From NCBI RefSeq assembly GCF_020283565.1, contig NC_060065.1:34708409-34772408 (forward strand): DNA of 64,000 nt, given 5' to 3'. The notes under the pieces are model-generated. The model was not told where the DNA came from and made no database searches. It worked only from the letters and a program-made list of their open reading frames with translations. The translations under genes were made by a program, and so were the position numbers. Every line of letters begins with the position of its first letter. The first letter of the stretch is position 1. Of the stretch, positions 1-12,295 are shown piece by piece. This DNA is from Trifolium pratense. Taxonomy: Eukaryota; Streptophyta; Magnoliopsida; Fabales; Fabaceae.

Positions 1-1458
1 CCACCATAGACGAATAATCACTCTTATTGTCACAAAATGAAGGTGACTTGGAAAGATTGGAAACATCTTTTCCAATATTCACTTGTTCTTCAGCAGAAGC
101 AGCAAAGGAGACAACACCATCACCATTAACATTCTGAGTCTCTGGAGTTGAGGACCCAGTAACAACCGGTTCTTCTTCATGATCCAGCAACACTCTTTTT
201 TCAATATTCTCACTACTCAAATTCGAATAATCTACATGACGAATACACAGCCAGTGAATAAAAACCACGTGGGAATTAAACTAGAACATGCTATCATATC
301 GAGAAGAAGAAAAAAAAGAGTAACGGATTTAATCAGTATGCACTTTTGGTGTAAAATAAGGTTTTACATGCATCCAATCATATTATAACTCTATTATATT
401 AGTTCCTCAAATATCTTCACAAATATCGACATTGTAACATATGATTGGACCCAAAAGTTTTACATACTGGTCATATCGCACGATTAAGACTTTGTTATAT
501 TAGTTCCTAAAATATCTTCACAAATAACGACAACATTGTAAGATATAATTGCAATCATGTGTAACAAAAATTATGCAATGACACTACATACAGATTAAAC
601 TCAAAAGAAAAAACCAATTATTCGACCATTGACTTAACAGTGTGATACTAATTACATCACATAAACCAACCTATTCCTGCTTCTCCATCACAATTGGAAT
701 CATCATTTTGAGTAACAGTTTGAAGTTCATTATCAACTCCAGCTACAGAATCAGCAGGCTTTCTCCTCCTCCTATTATTATGACGCTCCAATTTTCGTCT
801 ACAACTCCGTTTCCCTTCATCGAAATCCGGTAAAACATGAAACCTATCACATCAACAAAATCCCTAATTAACAATCAACATCATCATAATTATCCAAATA
901 AAATCATAAAATAAAATCTCAAAAAAATCATAATAACAAACAATCATCATCAACTTCAATCTTATCTTACTTTCCACACTGTTGACAGTATCTTTTGGCT
1001 TCACCATCAACAACAACAGTAACAGCATTAGCACATCGCAAACAAACCCTATGTCGTCGGTGATAGCCTTTAAGTTCAGAGATATCAACTTCACAACCAG
1101 GAACTTGACACCGCGCCGATGTAGAAGCACGCACCGTCCGAGCGCGTTTCTTTCCCGGTAAACCTTTATCTTCAAGCAAAGCATCGAGTTCAGGACATGC
1201 ACATGGTACATAACCCGCGAGAAAGTTGGAGCAAGTTAATCTCGGGTCACGTTTTCGGATCTTATCATTGTTATCATTATTATAAGTATTAGTTTCGTTA
1301 GGGTTAGGGTTAGGGTTTGGGAGAAGAGGGAGTTGTGGAATTTCGTCGTCGAGATTGAAGTCGAGAAGGTCAGAGAGGTCCCAAACGGAGGAGAGATCTT
1401 CGGGAGGTTCCATCGGAAGGGGAATTGATTGGGATTGAGATTGAGATTGGGAATCCAT
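1..1458 (-). CDS. SPL7: SBP-box transcription factor, SPL7-like copper-response regulator (5' part, cut by window edge)
   Basis: Exons 1458-971, 843-671 and 231-1 join in phase (GT-AG); the gene continues beyond base 1, so about 297 N-terminal codons are visible. The start is the ATG at 1458, followed by an SQ-rich leader and an acidic WDLSDLLDF segment. [20 protein letters not shown] (68-87) is a conserved block I associate with SPL7. The SBP domain starts at C117. The first zinc site reads C117, C122, C139, C142 (VCLRC), i.e. Cys4 instead of the usual Cys3His, which is the SPL7/CRR1 hallmark. The second site begins CQQCGKFH and the basic [14 protein letters not shown] nuclear-localisation stretch follows in exon 2. 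Known role of the family: nuclear activator of copper-deficiency genes through GTAC motifs. Identity is by recognition, not a search. Confidence 0.9.
1297..1318 (+). repeat. Telomere-like TTAGGG repeat inside SPL7 exon 1
   Basis: Three tandem GTTAGG units ending in GTTT lie in the coding strand's complement and encode the Asn-Pro run at residues 48-54. The unit is TTAGGG, not the plant telomere unit TTTAGGG, although the last part resembles a telo-box. Confidence 0.7.
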
Positions 1459-2699
1459 TTGTTGAAGGGAAAGTACGGTGGTTAGAGAGTGGTTGAATGT
1501 TTGACGGAGAAGTTACGATACGGTGGTGGATGGTTATGGTTGTTGGGTTTTGTTTTTTTTTCCGGTAGGGTCATTGTGGCGACATTTTCAAGTTTTTGCT
1601 GTTCTTTGTCTTAACCACGCGCTATGTATCTATCATTCTCATCACACGCGTAGTTTATTCAATTAATCACATGTCACATATTTTCATTTTCAATCTATAG
1701 AATTATTTAGAAGAATTTGAATTTGATTTTTTTGTGGAAATAATTATCGAGTCTGAATTTTTTTTTGGGTTACAATAGAGTGAGAGAAGATCGAATTCAG
1801 GACCTCTTGCATACTACTCAAATCTCTCATCATTAGACTAAATTTAGTGGTTTAGGTCTGAATTATTTAGAAGAATTTAAATTATTTAGAAGAATTAAGA
1901 GAATATGAAAGTGCAATGTGATGTCGTAATAGTCATGAAAATAACAAAAGTAAAAAGTAAAAACTCTCTTGACATATACTCTTTTTGGTCCTATATATAA
2001 GAAACATTTCAATTTTTAGATTCATTGTAAAATTTATGTATTTAAACTATATTATTGTCTGGATGCATCAATTCTAGACAAAATTGTCACTTCAGTTGTT
2101 TGTCGTGAACTATCTCCATTAAAGGTGTTAACTATATATATTATACTTACATTTGTAGAAGTATAAAAACAAAATAACATATGATAAAATTTTAAAGTAT
2201 TGAACAACTTATTTGTTGAACAAAATATTATTTTAGTATTTTAGACAAATAATATTTAAAATGAAAAATTGTTAAGTGATTTAGTAATGGATAGAAAGTT
2301 TCATGAATAACTTTAAAATCAAATATAATATAACTGAAATTGTTTTATATACTTCTTTATTTATTCTTACTAGAATTGCACCTTAAATGTAACACATACT
2401 CTAAGTTATTTATACACCCACATCACCAATTAGGGCCACTTCATATCTTCTTAGTTCTTCTCCCCTTTGTCTCCCTCTTCACCAATTATAGAAAAATAAG
2501 CACACAAAAAATAGAGAAAAGTCACATTTAAAGACTATTCATCACCCAATTTCAAAACATAGAAACCAATAACATGGTTGTACATTTTTTTTTTTAAAAA
2601 AAAAGTAAAAACAATGACATAAACACAAAAAACATCACTATACTACTAGTATGTAGTTAAAAGAAAATCACTATACCATATAGAATCTATGGTCATGGG
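1459..2699. other. Intergenic, SPL7 upstream region
   Basis: AT-rich sequence upstream of the SPL7 start, holding its promoter and 5' leader plus one SINE-like copy (1757-1857). Apart from that I see only short A/T runs and no supported gene. Confidence 0.5.
1757..1857 (-). mobile_element. SINE-like tRNA-derived repeat
   Basis: On the minus strand a TTCGATC B-box-like core lies in the middle and an A-rich tail at the end. It is bounded by short TCTGAATT direct repeats (near 1751 and 1856). Degenerate; the class is inferred from the pol III-like core, the tail and the flanking repeats. Confidence 0.4.
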
Positions 2700-3329
2700 C
2701 AGTGGCGACTCCAGGAATAATATTAAGCCTGAGCACAATTTTAACCACAAATGTACGAATGTTTATTGGTTTAAAGTTTTCTGATCGAAATTCAACCGGA
2801 TCGGACCGTTTCTAACTAATAAAATATATATTATTTATATACTGAAATTATAATAAAAATAATTAATTTTAAGGAATTAATCTAAATATTTGATAGTCAT
2901 AAACAAATAAAGAAAATAAAAACAAAAAATGAAAGAAAATAAATGAGTGAAGTTGGAGTTGAACACAAGTCCCCCATGTGAGAAACAAATCACAGTGCCA
3001 CTGGGCCAGGTTACGAGTTCTGTTTAAAATCATGCTTCCTTAATATATATATAGGCTTTTATTAAAATAACCTTAAAAACTACTGTTCATCATCTTCAAC
3101 CTCTAGACTAAAATAAAAAAACGATATTTTTCATTCTTGCACCAAACTGGACAAGTAAATATACCATTTTGCTCAGAATTTCATGTGGATTATGAATATG
3201 CACTTAAATTTTATTAATTCTTACTCAAACATTCGAATTTTCAGATTAAAGTAAGAACCCTAAAAAAAAAATTATAGAATTGGGAGCCCAGGCACGTGCT
3301 GGGCATGCCTGGCGGCATAATCGCCCCTG
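2700..3329. mobile_element. Non-autonomous hAT transposon with 8-bp target duplication
   Basis: The ends are CAGTGGCGA and TCGCCCCTG, giving imperfect terminal inverted repeats of the hAT type (CAGnGGCGA). Both sides carry an exact 8-bp duplication GTCATGGG (2692-2699 and 3330-3337). The 630-bp interior has no transposase ORF. Eight-bp duplication plus CA...TG ends define the superfamily. Confidence 0.85.
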
Positions 3330-3608
3330 GTCATGGGTTCATCCTCGAAGTAATCCATGAACCCTGCATAAAGAGTATCAATGGGAAGATAATTATTATA
3401 GAGAAAATTAGGGAGAGAATGTGAAGATTTAAAAATAAAATCTCAATTTTATTATTTTTGTATTGGTAAATCCATACTTATTTATTTTATTTTTGGCTAT
3501 GAAAAAATAACATACAATATTTATTTTTGAAACAAAAAAAAAAATCACACTTAACTAGTAGTACTCACATGTATCCAAATCAGGTACCTAATTTTTAATT
3601 TAAAAATA

Positions 3609-3611
<3 letters not shown>

Positions 3612-3660
<49 letters not shown>
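3612..3660. repeat. (TA)n microsatellite
   Basis: About 24 uninterrupted TA units, the insertion target of the neighbouring foldback element. Confidence 0.95.
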
Positions 3661-3664
<4 letters not shown>

Positions 3665-5391
3665 GGCTGCTAACTTAGACCAAGTTGGGTCTAAGTTAGC
3701 AAGGTGCACCTTTTGAGTTGGACAAAAATACCCATTTTTTTAATTTTTGAAAGAATAGAGCAACATGGGCATTTCTGTAATTTTACCCAACAGTACACGC
3801 GCCCCCCACTTCTTTTTCCCCCCAGGACACGTGGCAGCGTGTTAGTGGACAAAATCAGCGCGCGTGCATCACACGCGCCGACAGGCGCGCGTGGGTGAAG
3901 GCCACACGCGGAGAGAGAAAGCTTTTGAAAAGGCAAGGCCACGTGTCAGCATATGATTGGCTGCGTTAATTTTTTTCCATTTAATACTTTAAACTCAATT
4001 ATTTCATTGTAAATTAATTTTTTATTTTTTTATTTTTATACCAAAATTCATAATTTTTTTTTCTCTACAAATAGAGACTTGGTTCGTTTGATTTGGACAC
4101 AGAAAAAAAAACCCAATTTTTCACTACCTTAATCTCATTTTTCACTACCTTACATCAACTCACTGAAACCATTCTACCAGGAAAATGGTTTCAGAGTACA
4201 AATCTATGAAACCATTCTACAAGCTAAATGGTTTCAGAAGCAAATAACTAATAATCAACTTACTGAAACCATTCTACCAGCAAAATGGTTTCAGATTACA
4301 ACTTTCTGAAACCATTGTACCAGATAAATGGTTTCAGAAGCAAACACAATTAATAAATTACTCACTGAAACCATTCTACCAGTAAAATGGTTTCAGAATA
4401 CAACTATGTGCAACCATTCTACAAGCTAAATGGTTTCAGAAGCAAATAACTAATAATCAACTTACTGAAACCATTCTAGCAGCAAAATGGTTTCAGATTA
4501 CAACTCTCTGAAACCATTGTACCAGATAAATGGTTTCAGAAGCAAACACAATTAATAAATTACTCATTGAAACCATTCTACCAGTAAAATGGTTTCAGAA
4601 TACAACTATGTGCAACCATTCTACCAGTAAAATGGTTTCAGAAGCAAACATTAGTTTTTAATTACCGTTTTATCTCATTTAATTAACTAAAAATAGTTTC
4701 AGGTCTCCAAAAATTTCATAAAATATACCAAAAGTTCCAGAATATAATCTACTATTTTCCTGGTATAATGGTTTCAGTGAGTTGGTTGAGTGGTGCGTGT
4801 TAAATTACAACACACAAGCAACGTATTTAGTAGACAAAAAATGAGATTAAGGTAGTGAAAAATTGCGTTTTTTTTTTGGTGTCCAAATCAAACGAACCAA
4901 GTCTCTATTTGTAGAAAAAAAAAATTATGAATTTTGGTATAAAAATAAAAAAATAAAAAATTAATTTACAACGAAATAATTGAGTTCAAAGTATTAAATG
5001 AACAAAAATCACGCCCAGCCAACCATTGTGTGACACGTGTCCTACTTTTAAAAAGCAAATTTTTCTCTCTCCAGGTTGTAATCCAGTGTGACGCAGGCGC
5101 TTGAATCTGATGGATCAGGATGATCTGGGCTGTCGGATTGATCAGACAGTCTTGATGAGATCAGATCTTGGCTGTCTGATGGAAATCAACGGTCTGTAAC
5201 CATGGTCCTTCGGTACGCGCGCGACACTGGATCCGCGTCTATTAATGGTTTAAGAAGGTGGGGCGCGTGTATATGGTTGGCAAAATTGCAGAAAATTACA
5301 GAAATGCCCATGTTGCTCTATTCTTTCAAAAATTAAAAGAATGGGTATTTTGGTCCAATTGAAAAGGTGCACCTTGCTAACTTATATATAT
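3661..5391. mobile_element. Foldback / long inverted-repeat DNA transposon (about 1.7 kb)
   Basis: Outer inverted arms (about 3697-3790 and 5281-5380) share GCAAGGTGCACCTTTT and a long stretch ending at the 'acatgggcattt' region. A second, inner pair of inverted arms (about 3985-4150 and 4830-5003) also matches. Each inner arm carries a CTCTACAAATAGAG box. Between the inner arms is an array of short palindromes (4163-4645). The element sits in a TA microsatellite, so the target duplication cannot be read. No transposase ORF is present; the superfamily is unresolved. Confidence 0.75.
4163..4645. repeat. Tandem array of ten 32-bp hairpin units
   Basis: Ten units follow the pattern CTGAAACCATT - about 10-nt loop - AATGGTTTCAG, so each unit is an inverted repeat. 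Units are grouped in a higher-order repeat of about 202 bp: spacers of two kinds alternate in the same order, and units 3-6 recur as 7-10. A further half unit lies near 4765. Confidence 0.85.
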
Positions 5392-5405
5392 ATATATATA
5401 TATAT

Positions 5406-5803
5406 GAGTCAGGATCCGTTGACACCAACTAGTTTGACACCAAATGTTACACCTCTCAATAACGTTTTAACCGATATAAATTTTATAAAATCCACCGTTG
5501 GATTGAAAGTTTACATCATATAGATCATTTGTGTAAAATTTCAGACAAATCCAAAATCATTTGATATGTTATTGAGATACATCAAAATTAACGGTTTTTG
5601 TATTTTTTTAAATGCCGTTAATCTTTATGTGTCTCAATAGCATATCAAATGATTTTGGATTTGTCTGAAATTTTACACAAATGATCTATATGATGTAAAC
5701 TTTCAATCCAACGGTGGATTTTATAAAATTTATATCGGTTAAAATGTTATTGAGAGGTGTAACATTTGGTGTCAAACTAGTTGGTGTCAACGGATCCTGA
5801 CTC
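5406..5803. mobile_element. Near-perfect palindromic MITE (398 bp hairpin)
   Basis: The left half (5406 to about 5600) is matched almost base for base by the reverse complement of the right half (about 5612-5803). The ends read GAGTCAGGATCC and GGATCCTGACTC, and the loop is a short T-rich stretch near 5605-5612. TA repeats flank both ends, consistent with insertion at TA. No ORF. A transcript would fold into a stem of about 190 bp. Confidence 0.9.
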
Positions 5804-6063
5804 TATATATATATATATATATATTTAAGACGGACTTGAATCTTCTCCTTTAATTATTTTTTTCTACTCTCTTATTCACTAGTTTATCTCTATTTTTCTC
5901 TTGTGTTTTCTCTCTCTTCTTTTTATTATTTTTTATTGATTTTTTTTCCTCTCATCTTACACTTATTTTCTTTAAAAAAAAGGAGAAAATCCAACCTCAT
6001 CTATTACTTACCTACGACTATCGGATATGGGTGGAAAATAGATTTTGGAGTACACATTCTTTA

Positions 6064-6278
6064 GACTATGTTTGGATTGATGGTACATAACGGAACAGAG
6101 TAGAATGAAATATAATGGAATTGAGTGGAGTGGGACGGAATGAACCACAAATTCCGCTCCATTGTTTGGATATTTGGTGATGGAAAACAGAAGTACCACT
6201 CCATCATTTGGAAAGTAACGGAATGGAATGAATTATAACGATTTTATTCCAATTTTACCCTTGTTTAAAACATTGATC

Positions 6279-6324
<46 letters not shown>

Positions 6325-6782
6325 CATTAATCATTATAAAAAATAACACAAATAAAATATTATGAAAACGATGCAGGCATGGGATGGAATGGATAATATA
6401 TAAAATATTATGAAAACGATACAGGCATGGGATGGAATGGATAATACAACACTACCAATTAAAGATACAGGTATGCACGAACGTCTCCCGCAATGAAGGT
6501 ACGGAGGCATGTAAACAAATCGAAAAGAACATATGGTTCAATGAAATGAAATAAGAGAATAAGGGTAAAGTAGTAATAATATAAAAATGAGGTTCCATTC
6601 CATTGTATACACCCTAAATTGGGGGAATGAAAAATTGAAGGAATGAGTGGTATGGGATGGAATGGATTCCATCATGTTTCATTCCGCCCCATTCATTTTT
6701 TACATATCCAAACAATGGAATTTAACTTTAGGTCACTCCACTCCATTTCATTCCATCAGATACCACCAATCCAAACATAATC
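6064..6782. mobile_element. PIF/Harbinger-like MITE with TTA target duplication
   Basis: The ends are GACTATGTTTGGATTG and CAATCCAAACATAATC, with TTA immediately outside both (6061-6063, 6783-6785). The interior is rich in GGAATGGAAT-type words and holds a (TA)n tract (6285-6323). A tandem duplication of about 52 bp around 6358-6445 shares ATTATGAAAACGAT. No transposase. Confidence 0.8.
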
Positions 6783-6785
6783 TTA

Positions 6786-7334
6786 GAGTTGGACTAATTT
6801 TGTATCATATTTTGGTGAGCTCAAATAAACTACTAACTTTATGTGTAGACCTCTTAAATGAATATTGTTTAATTTATATATGTCAACAACAGAGATAATA
6901 AATCAGGGTAAAGAGAACGAGACTATTTTTTTTTTTTTATCGAGACTATGATTTTAATAATGTGAATGACACAACTCACAAAAATAAAAGTTACAAAAGA
7001 ACATGTAGTAAAACATGAGTAAGGACTATAATTCTATTTGGTTTTTTTTTGGTCCAATCATTATTTTTTATAATAGAGTTTTTTTTTTTCGTCCTACAAT
7101 TTTCTCAAACGTCACTCGTTACTTAAGTAATGGACGACATTTTTTTCTCAAATTTTTCATTTTATAACATTTACTACTTAAATCGTGGATGAGAAAAAAT
7201 AAAACGCACAAGAAATTCATATGACGACAAAAAGAAACTCTCTTTGTTCTATTATTACTTTCATGTTGGGTTGAGGCCCGTTCATTAAAAAAAAAACAAC
7301 AAGAATATCATAATAATTGATTTGTTTGGATTCT
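6786..7334. other. Intergenic spacer between two transposons
   Basis: AT-rich sequence with poly-T runs. A loose inverted relation around 7100-7190 suggests an eroded repeat, but nothing can be named. Confidence 0.4.
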
Positions 7335-7342
7335 AAAATATG

Positions 7343-7878
7343 CGAGGTTATCAAAACCGGACCGGACCGGCCGGTCGGACTGGTCGAACCGTGAACCGGT
7401 CATAAAAATGATTCGGTTTTGAGCAAAAAACGGATAGGAAATCGACCGGCAAAAAAACGCGTAAACCGGGGTCGAACCGGGTTGAACCGGCAAACCGACC
7501 AGGCGGTTCAAGCGGTTTTGCAGTTTTTTTTTTTTTAAAAATAGAGCAAAACGACGTCGTTTTAACCTTTTTTTTTAAAAAAAAAAATCTGAAACAAAAC
7601 AACGACGTCGTAGGAATAGGAAATGTTTTTGTTTTTCATCTGTTTTTCATTTGGTTTGAATTATAAATTTTATTTTATTTTGACTTGTGATATTTTATCT
7701 TTTTAATGTGTGAAATTATGAAATATTGAGCAATTATTCATATATTTTTATTTATATATTAATTAAAATATATATTTAATTAAAAACGGTTCGACCCCGA
7801 TTGAACCCGGTCCGACCAATTGAACCTTGAACCGATGAGCTCGCCGGTTCGATGACCGGTCCGGTTCTGACAACCTTG
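7343..7878. mobile_element. Non-autonomous hAT element, GC-rich ends
   Basis: The terminal inverted repeats are CGAGGTTATCAAAACCGG and (reverse complement of the right end) CAAGGTTGTCAGAACCGG. An exact 8-bp duplication AAAATATG flanks both ends (7335-7342, 7879-7886). Subterminal regions are full of ACCGG/CCGGT words. Short minus-strand ORFs here are translations of these repeats, not genes. Confidence 0.85.
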
Positions 7879-7886
7879 AAAATATG

Positions 7887-10498
7887 TGAGTGGATTCAAC
7901 TTTTTCAGGTCATTGATATTGAACAGTTGACCAACGAGTCTCGTTGAGGGGTATGTTGTACTTACACACATTCCGACGATCGACTCAATAAGCATTGAAG
8001 GTGAGAGTTATTAAGGTGTGTCCATATAATGTTCCTCAAAGCTCGTTAGGATTGAATGACCCCGTCCAGCTTTTGGAACAATAGTTTTAAAATAAACAAT
8101 TATTAATTTTCTTCTTCTTCTTCTAAATTATTTTAGAATAAACCATTGATTTTGTCTTAAGCTATCACCCTCACGTTAATTTAGTCCATAAACTATACAA
8201 TTATATCAAATTTGTCCCAAAAATATTATAAAAAAAAAACAATCGTCAACTTATTCTATAATATATGCAAAAATCTTGATTGAATAACATATATAATAAT
8301 AATCATTTTTCTTTCTATTTTAGTTAAATAAGTATGGTTTTCACGTATCATTAGTATTTTTTTTGTGATTTCGTCCTACTAGTGTGTGACATTGTTTTAA
8401 TTTTTCTTTATAGTACGATGTTTATTTTATTTTAGATTGAGAGATTAATTTCAATATAGCGCAGATTTAATAGGTGATTTTGATGTCATCAACATAGGCA
8501 ATAGGCACTTACTAATACATTAGTTATAAGCTTATCTGTTTACACCAACTTTCCCGGCTTCTCTATCTTAAACAAATGATGCATTTACTAATCAGTTTAT
8601 AAGAGTGATTATGACACATCTAATTAGTTTAACCCACCAAATCCATCACATGGCTGGCACAACCCTTAAACCAAAATGAAAACATGATTTAAAAACCTCT
8701 AAAAATCAAATGTAAACCATCAATTCATTGTCACCTTTGAAAAACAATAAAATATCGCTTATTTCATAAGTGGGTTTAAAATAAAGACTTTTTTAATTAT
8801 AGATTATAGACAAGTGAAATTGTAAAGAGTTGTAAGATTCTTGTGTTCATAATGCAGTCATAGTTAGAACAGAATAATCCCTTAAATTATTTTTTTCTAA
8901 TAACTTATTTATAAGGAAGATTTTTCAATATTTCCCGTAACCACTCAAGTTGTCCCTGTCATAAATTTGGAACTACAACAATATTAATTTAACAGAAACA
9001 TTTTGTGTCACGATTTCTCCCATGTGTCACAACTCACAACACTTCTAGGTACTCCGGTCACATTTGTAAGATAATATTCTCTTTTGCACACTTATTAAGG
9101 AGACACATTTTTGTGTTAAATTTAAGTGATATTTTTATTGAAATTCATAAAATAACTTTGATGTTAAGTTAGTACAACTACTCCATCATCAATAAACACC
9201 AGTAATTATTATACTAGTACTTCACACTTATTACGTAGATATATATTTTAGGTATAAATTTCTATTATTCTAATTTTTAATTTAAGGCATAATGTTTTTT
9301 ATTATCATATTATTAATATGAAGTTTCTATATTTGGTTCTTCTCTTCAAATCAAATTTTTTCAAACACAAGATTTAGAAATCGAGATCTTACCAACATGA
9401 ATTGTCATGTTCAGATTAATCACACATGACGTGAAGGAAATAAATCAGTTGATTAGTTATCTAATTACAGTCTTAACGTTAAACTCTTTTGATTTGCATA
9501 TTTTTGAGACACCCCTAGAGAGCTTCAAAGTCTCATATTTTATATATGATAGTTCCAGCATGTGCATGCCTCATAGTGTTCGTTTAGTTTCCTAGTTTTT
9601 TGGGCTTTGTCCCCCTTTATGTAAAAAAAAAAAATCAAACTCATAATTACTTGTTTAAGAGTCTAAAATTAATCCTTTTTAAAACAATTAATTATTGGTT
9701 ATTTTTAAGGGGTAGTTTTAATTGACAATATAGATACATGTTAGACATGAACATTTTTTTTTGTCAAGAGGCATGAACATTTTTATTTGGATTCTAATCT
9801 CAGAATTCACTATTATTTATATGAATTTTTAGTGGTGTTTGTCATTTCTACTATAGCTAAAAAAAAAGTAAACACTGTTGTCAAAAAAAAAAGAAGTAAA
9901 CACTATTATTCACAGTTTTTTTATTTTATTTTGAGCTAACATTTTATTTCAAAAAAAGTCGGGGACAATATTTTAAAGAAATGTATATAGAAGAAAATTC
10001 ATCTTAAAGGTGAATAAGTGAAATATTCCGAGTTTGAACTCTGGCTCTGCATATATAGTGCGATGTCCCTATCAACTGAGATAAGTTCACAGGAACAAAT
10101 TTATTAATTTAATAGTGAAAATATATTTGTGAATATGGTAAAAAAAACTTGTCGAGATAAAACTAAAAGCTATTATCCAGTTATGGAATAGACTTTTCTA
10201 AAACATATGACTTTGAATTGAAGTTCTCCCTTCCTTTTTTTTTTATTATTTTATTTTCTGTTGCTTTCTCATGTCAATTTCAATTTTTTTAGTATAATAA
10301 TAAACCACATGTACATATTTTCTTTTGTTATTTATTTATTTATTTAAGTTAATTATTCAATTAAGTAATTACTAGTTCACACTAACCACTATTAATACAC
10401 AAATCATTAACATGTACTACATATCCTTCTCCATCTTGTCTTGTCTTGTTTAATAAAACAGTGACACCTTCATTCTCTCTTCAACTAATTGTTCTCTT
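7887..10498. other. Intergenic, upstream of DXS
   Basis: Repeat-rich AT sequence. It contains one recognisable SINE (9998-10096) and a poly-A-ended stretch near 9600-9640 that resembles a retroposon 3' tail. The last few hundred bases are the DXS promoter and 5' leader. No supported gene. Confidence 0.5.
9998..10096 (-). mobile_element. tRNA-derived SINE, same family as 47702-47832
   Basis: Read on the minus strand it starts GTTCCTGTGAACTTATCTC, then a box-A-like CTCAGTTGATAGGG, a B-box-like GAGTTCAAACTC and the tail CACTTATTCACCTTTAAG. The better-preserved copy at 47702 has the same order of blocks. Degenerate; no clear target duplication. Confidence 0.6.
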
Positions 10499-12216
10499 AT
10501 GGCTCTAATGCACACATTATCATCATTTCCTGTCCATTTCAACCAAACATCAACACTTTCTCACCCCAAAAGATTAATTCCTCTTGGTGGTTCTAACTAT
10601 CAATGGGGTGCCTCAAATCTTCACTATCAATTCCATTACAAACTCAACCAGGTTAGGACTAAGATTTTTACTATAAATGTACATTTTAAAGAATTAAAGC
10701 TAGAAATTTTTTTTTGAAGCTGTGTATTTAATTTTTTAAAGTTTAATTTTTTTTTCAAACATAAACTACTCACTTGTTAGCAATACCCTTGCTATAATTG
10801 TTCGATCACCACAACTTAATCTTATAGTATATGAGTCAAGGAATACCCATGCATGATGCCACTAGGTGAAAAGAGAGAAACTTTGAGCTCAACTATGCCT
10901 ATTCCATTGAGTCAATGAATACCCTTGCAATAATATTTTTTGTTATATGCAAATATATTGTTTTTAGTGTTGTGCACAACTAGTAACAAAAGGAAATAAT
11001 AACGAAAAACAAATGATGATGAATACAAGAAGTTTGATAACGGAGTTCTTCGTAGGTACGTCTCCGACCGTAGAATTTGCTACAACTCGTTTCTATTGGA
11101 TAAATGAATAAATTAGGATTTCAGTTTTACAAGCAGTATTTATAATAATAATATTACGGTCATAAATACCCCTAGCACCCAGAGCTTCGCTCCGCTAGCT
11201 CAGCTCCCCGGCCTCCCCTAGCCCTGATATATATATATATATATATATAAGCCATACTCAACAATTAGTCTCTCCAAACATACTATTAATTTATTTTGGT
11301 CATAGTTTTTTCTTAATTAATTCATATTGAAGTTAATAATACGCAGAATATTTGATTTTAACTCTAAAAATAATGGGTAAAATTAATATATAATGTTCAA
11401 TTTTAATAAGAACACATTTTGGTAGAGACTTTTTCTTAGTGAATTTTTTAAGAACTACAGCAAAACATCAAGGACCAAAAATAAAAAGTGGTATATTTGA
11501 TGATTAAGAATAAAAATTGGCATATTTGTAGGGAATAAAAATGCATTCAAACCAAAATTGAAGGTTTAAATAAATTTTCAGTCTATTTTTTTTTTTAGCA
11601 TGTAAATATACAATATGTTATTTTATTTCTTGATGTTTTATTTTAGTCAATACAAAAAAAAATCATATTGAAAGTGGTCTCTTTAATTTTCATTTTAGTC
11701 TTTATTTTTTGAAGGACTAAAATCAAATATTATACATATTATAGGGGCAAATTATAATATGAATAATTTTTTTATCAACTAAAATAAAATAACAAAAAGT
11801 ATGTCTATGTGGTATATTTGCTTGACTAAAAATATAAATAATAATCACAGAGAGTAAAAGAAAATTGAATGTTTTTCTTCTTATAAATTAGGAGAGAGGA
11901 AGTATATATTTGATCGGGTCCTTTTTATAAGAGACATTTCACTTATTTAGATTATTAAATAATTAATAATTTTTCTTACGCCCATATGTATTGTGATCCA
12001 AACCCATTCATAACATCTTGCATGTGATACACTTGGCTTGTTGTATATATCACACTTGTAGTATATGAGTCGAGGAATACCCATGATATGTCATAGGTGA
12101 AAAGAGAGAAACTTTGAGCTCAACAATTGTTTTTGTTAAGGAATATCCATGATGTCCACCCAAATTGTTTTTGAGCTATAATATTTTTTTTTAATAAACT
12201 AAATTAGTCAATCCAG

Positions 12217-12295
<79 letters not shown>

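Noticed and set aside
864..1211. 115-residue minus-strand reading overlapping SPL7 exon 1
   Set aside because: It is the wrong frame over the SBP exon and intron; the SPL7 frame has a clear domain and splice sites.
4163..4645. CRISPR-like regular repeats
   Set aside because: The spacers themselves recur in a higher-order pattern and the setting is a plant transposon; this is a hairpin satellite.
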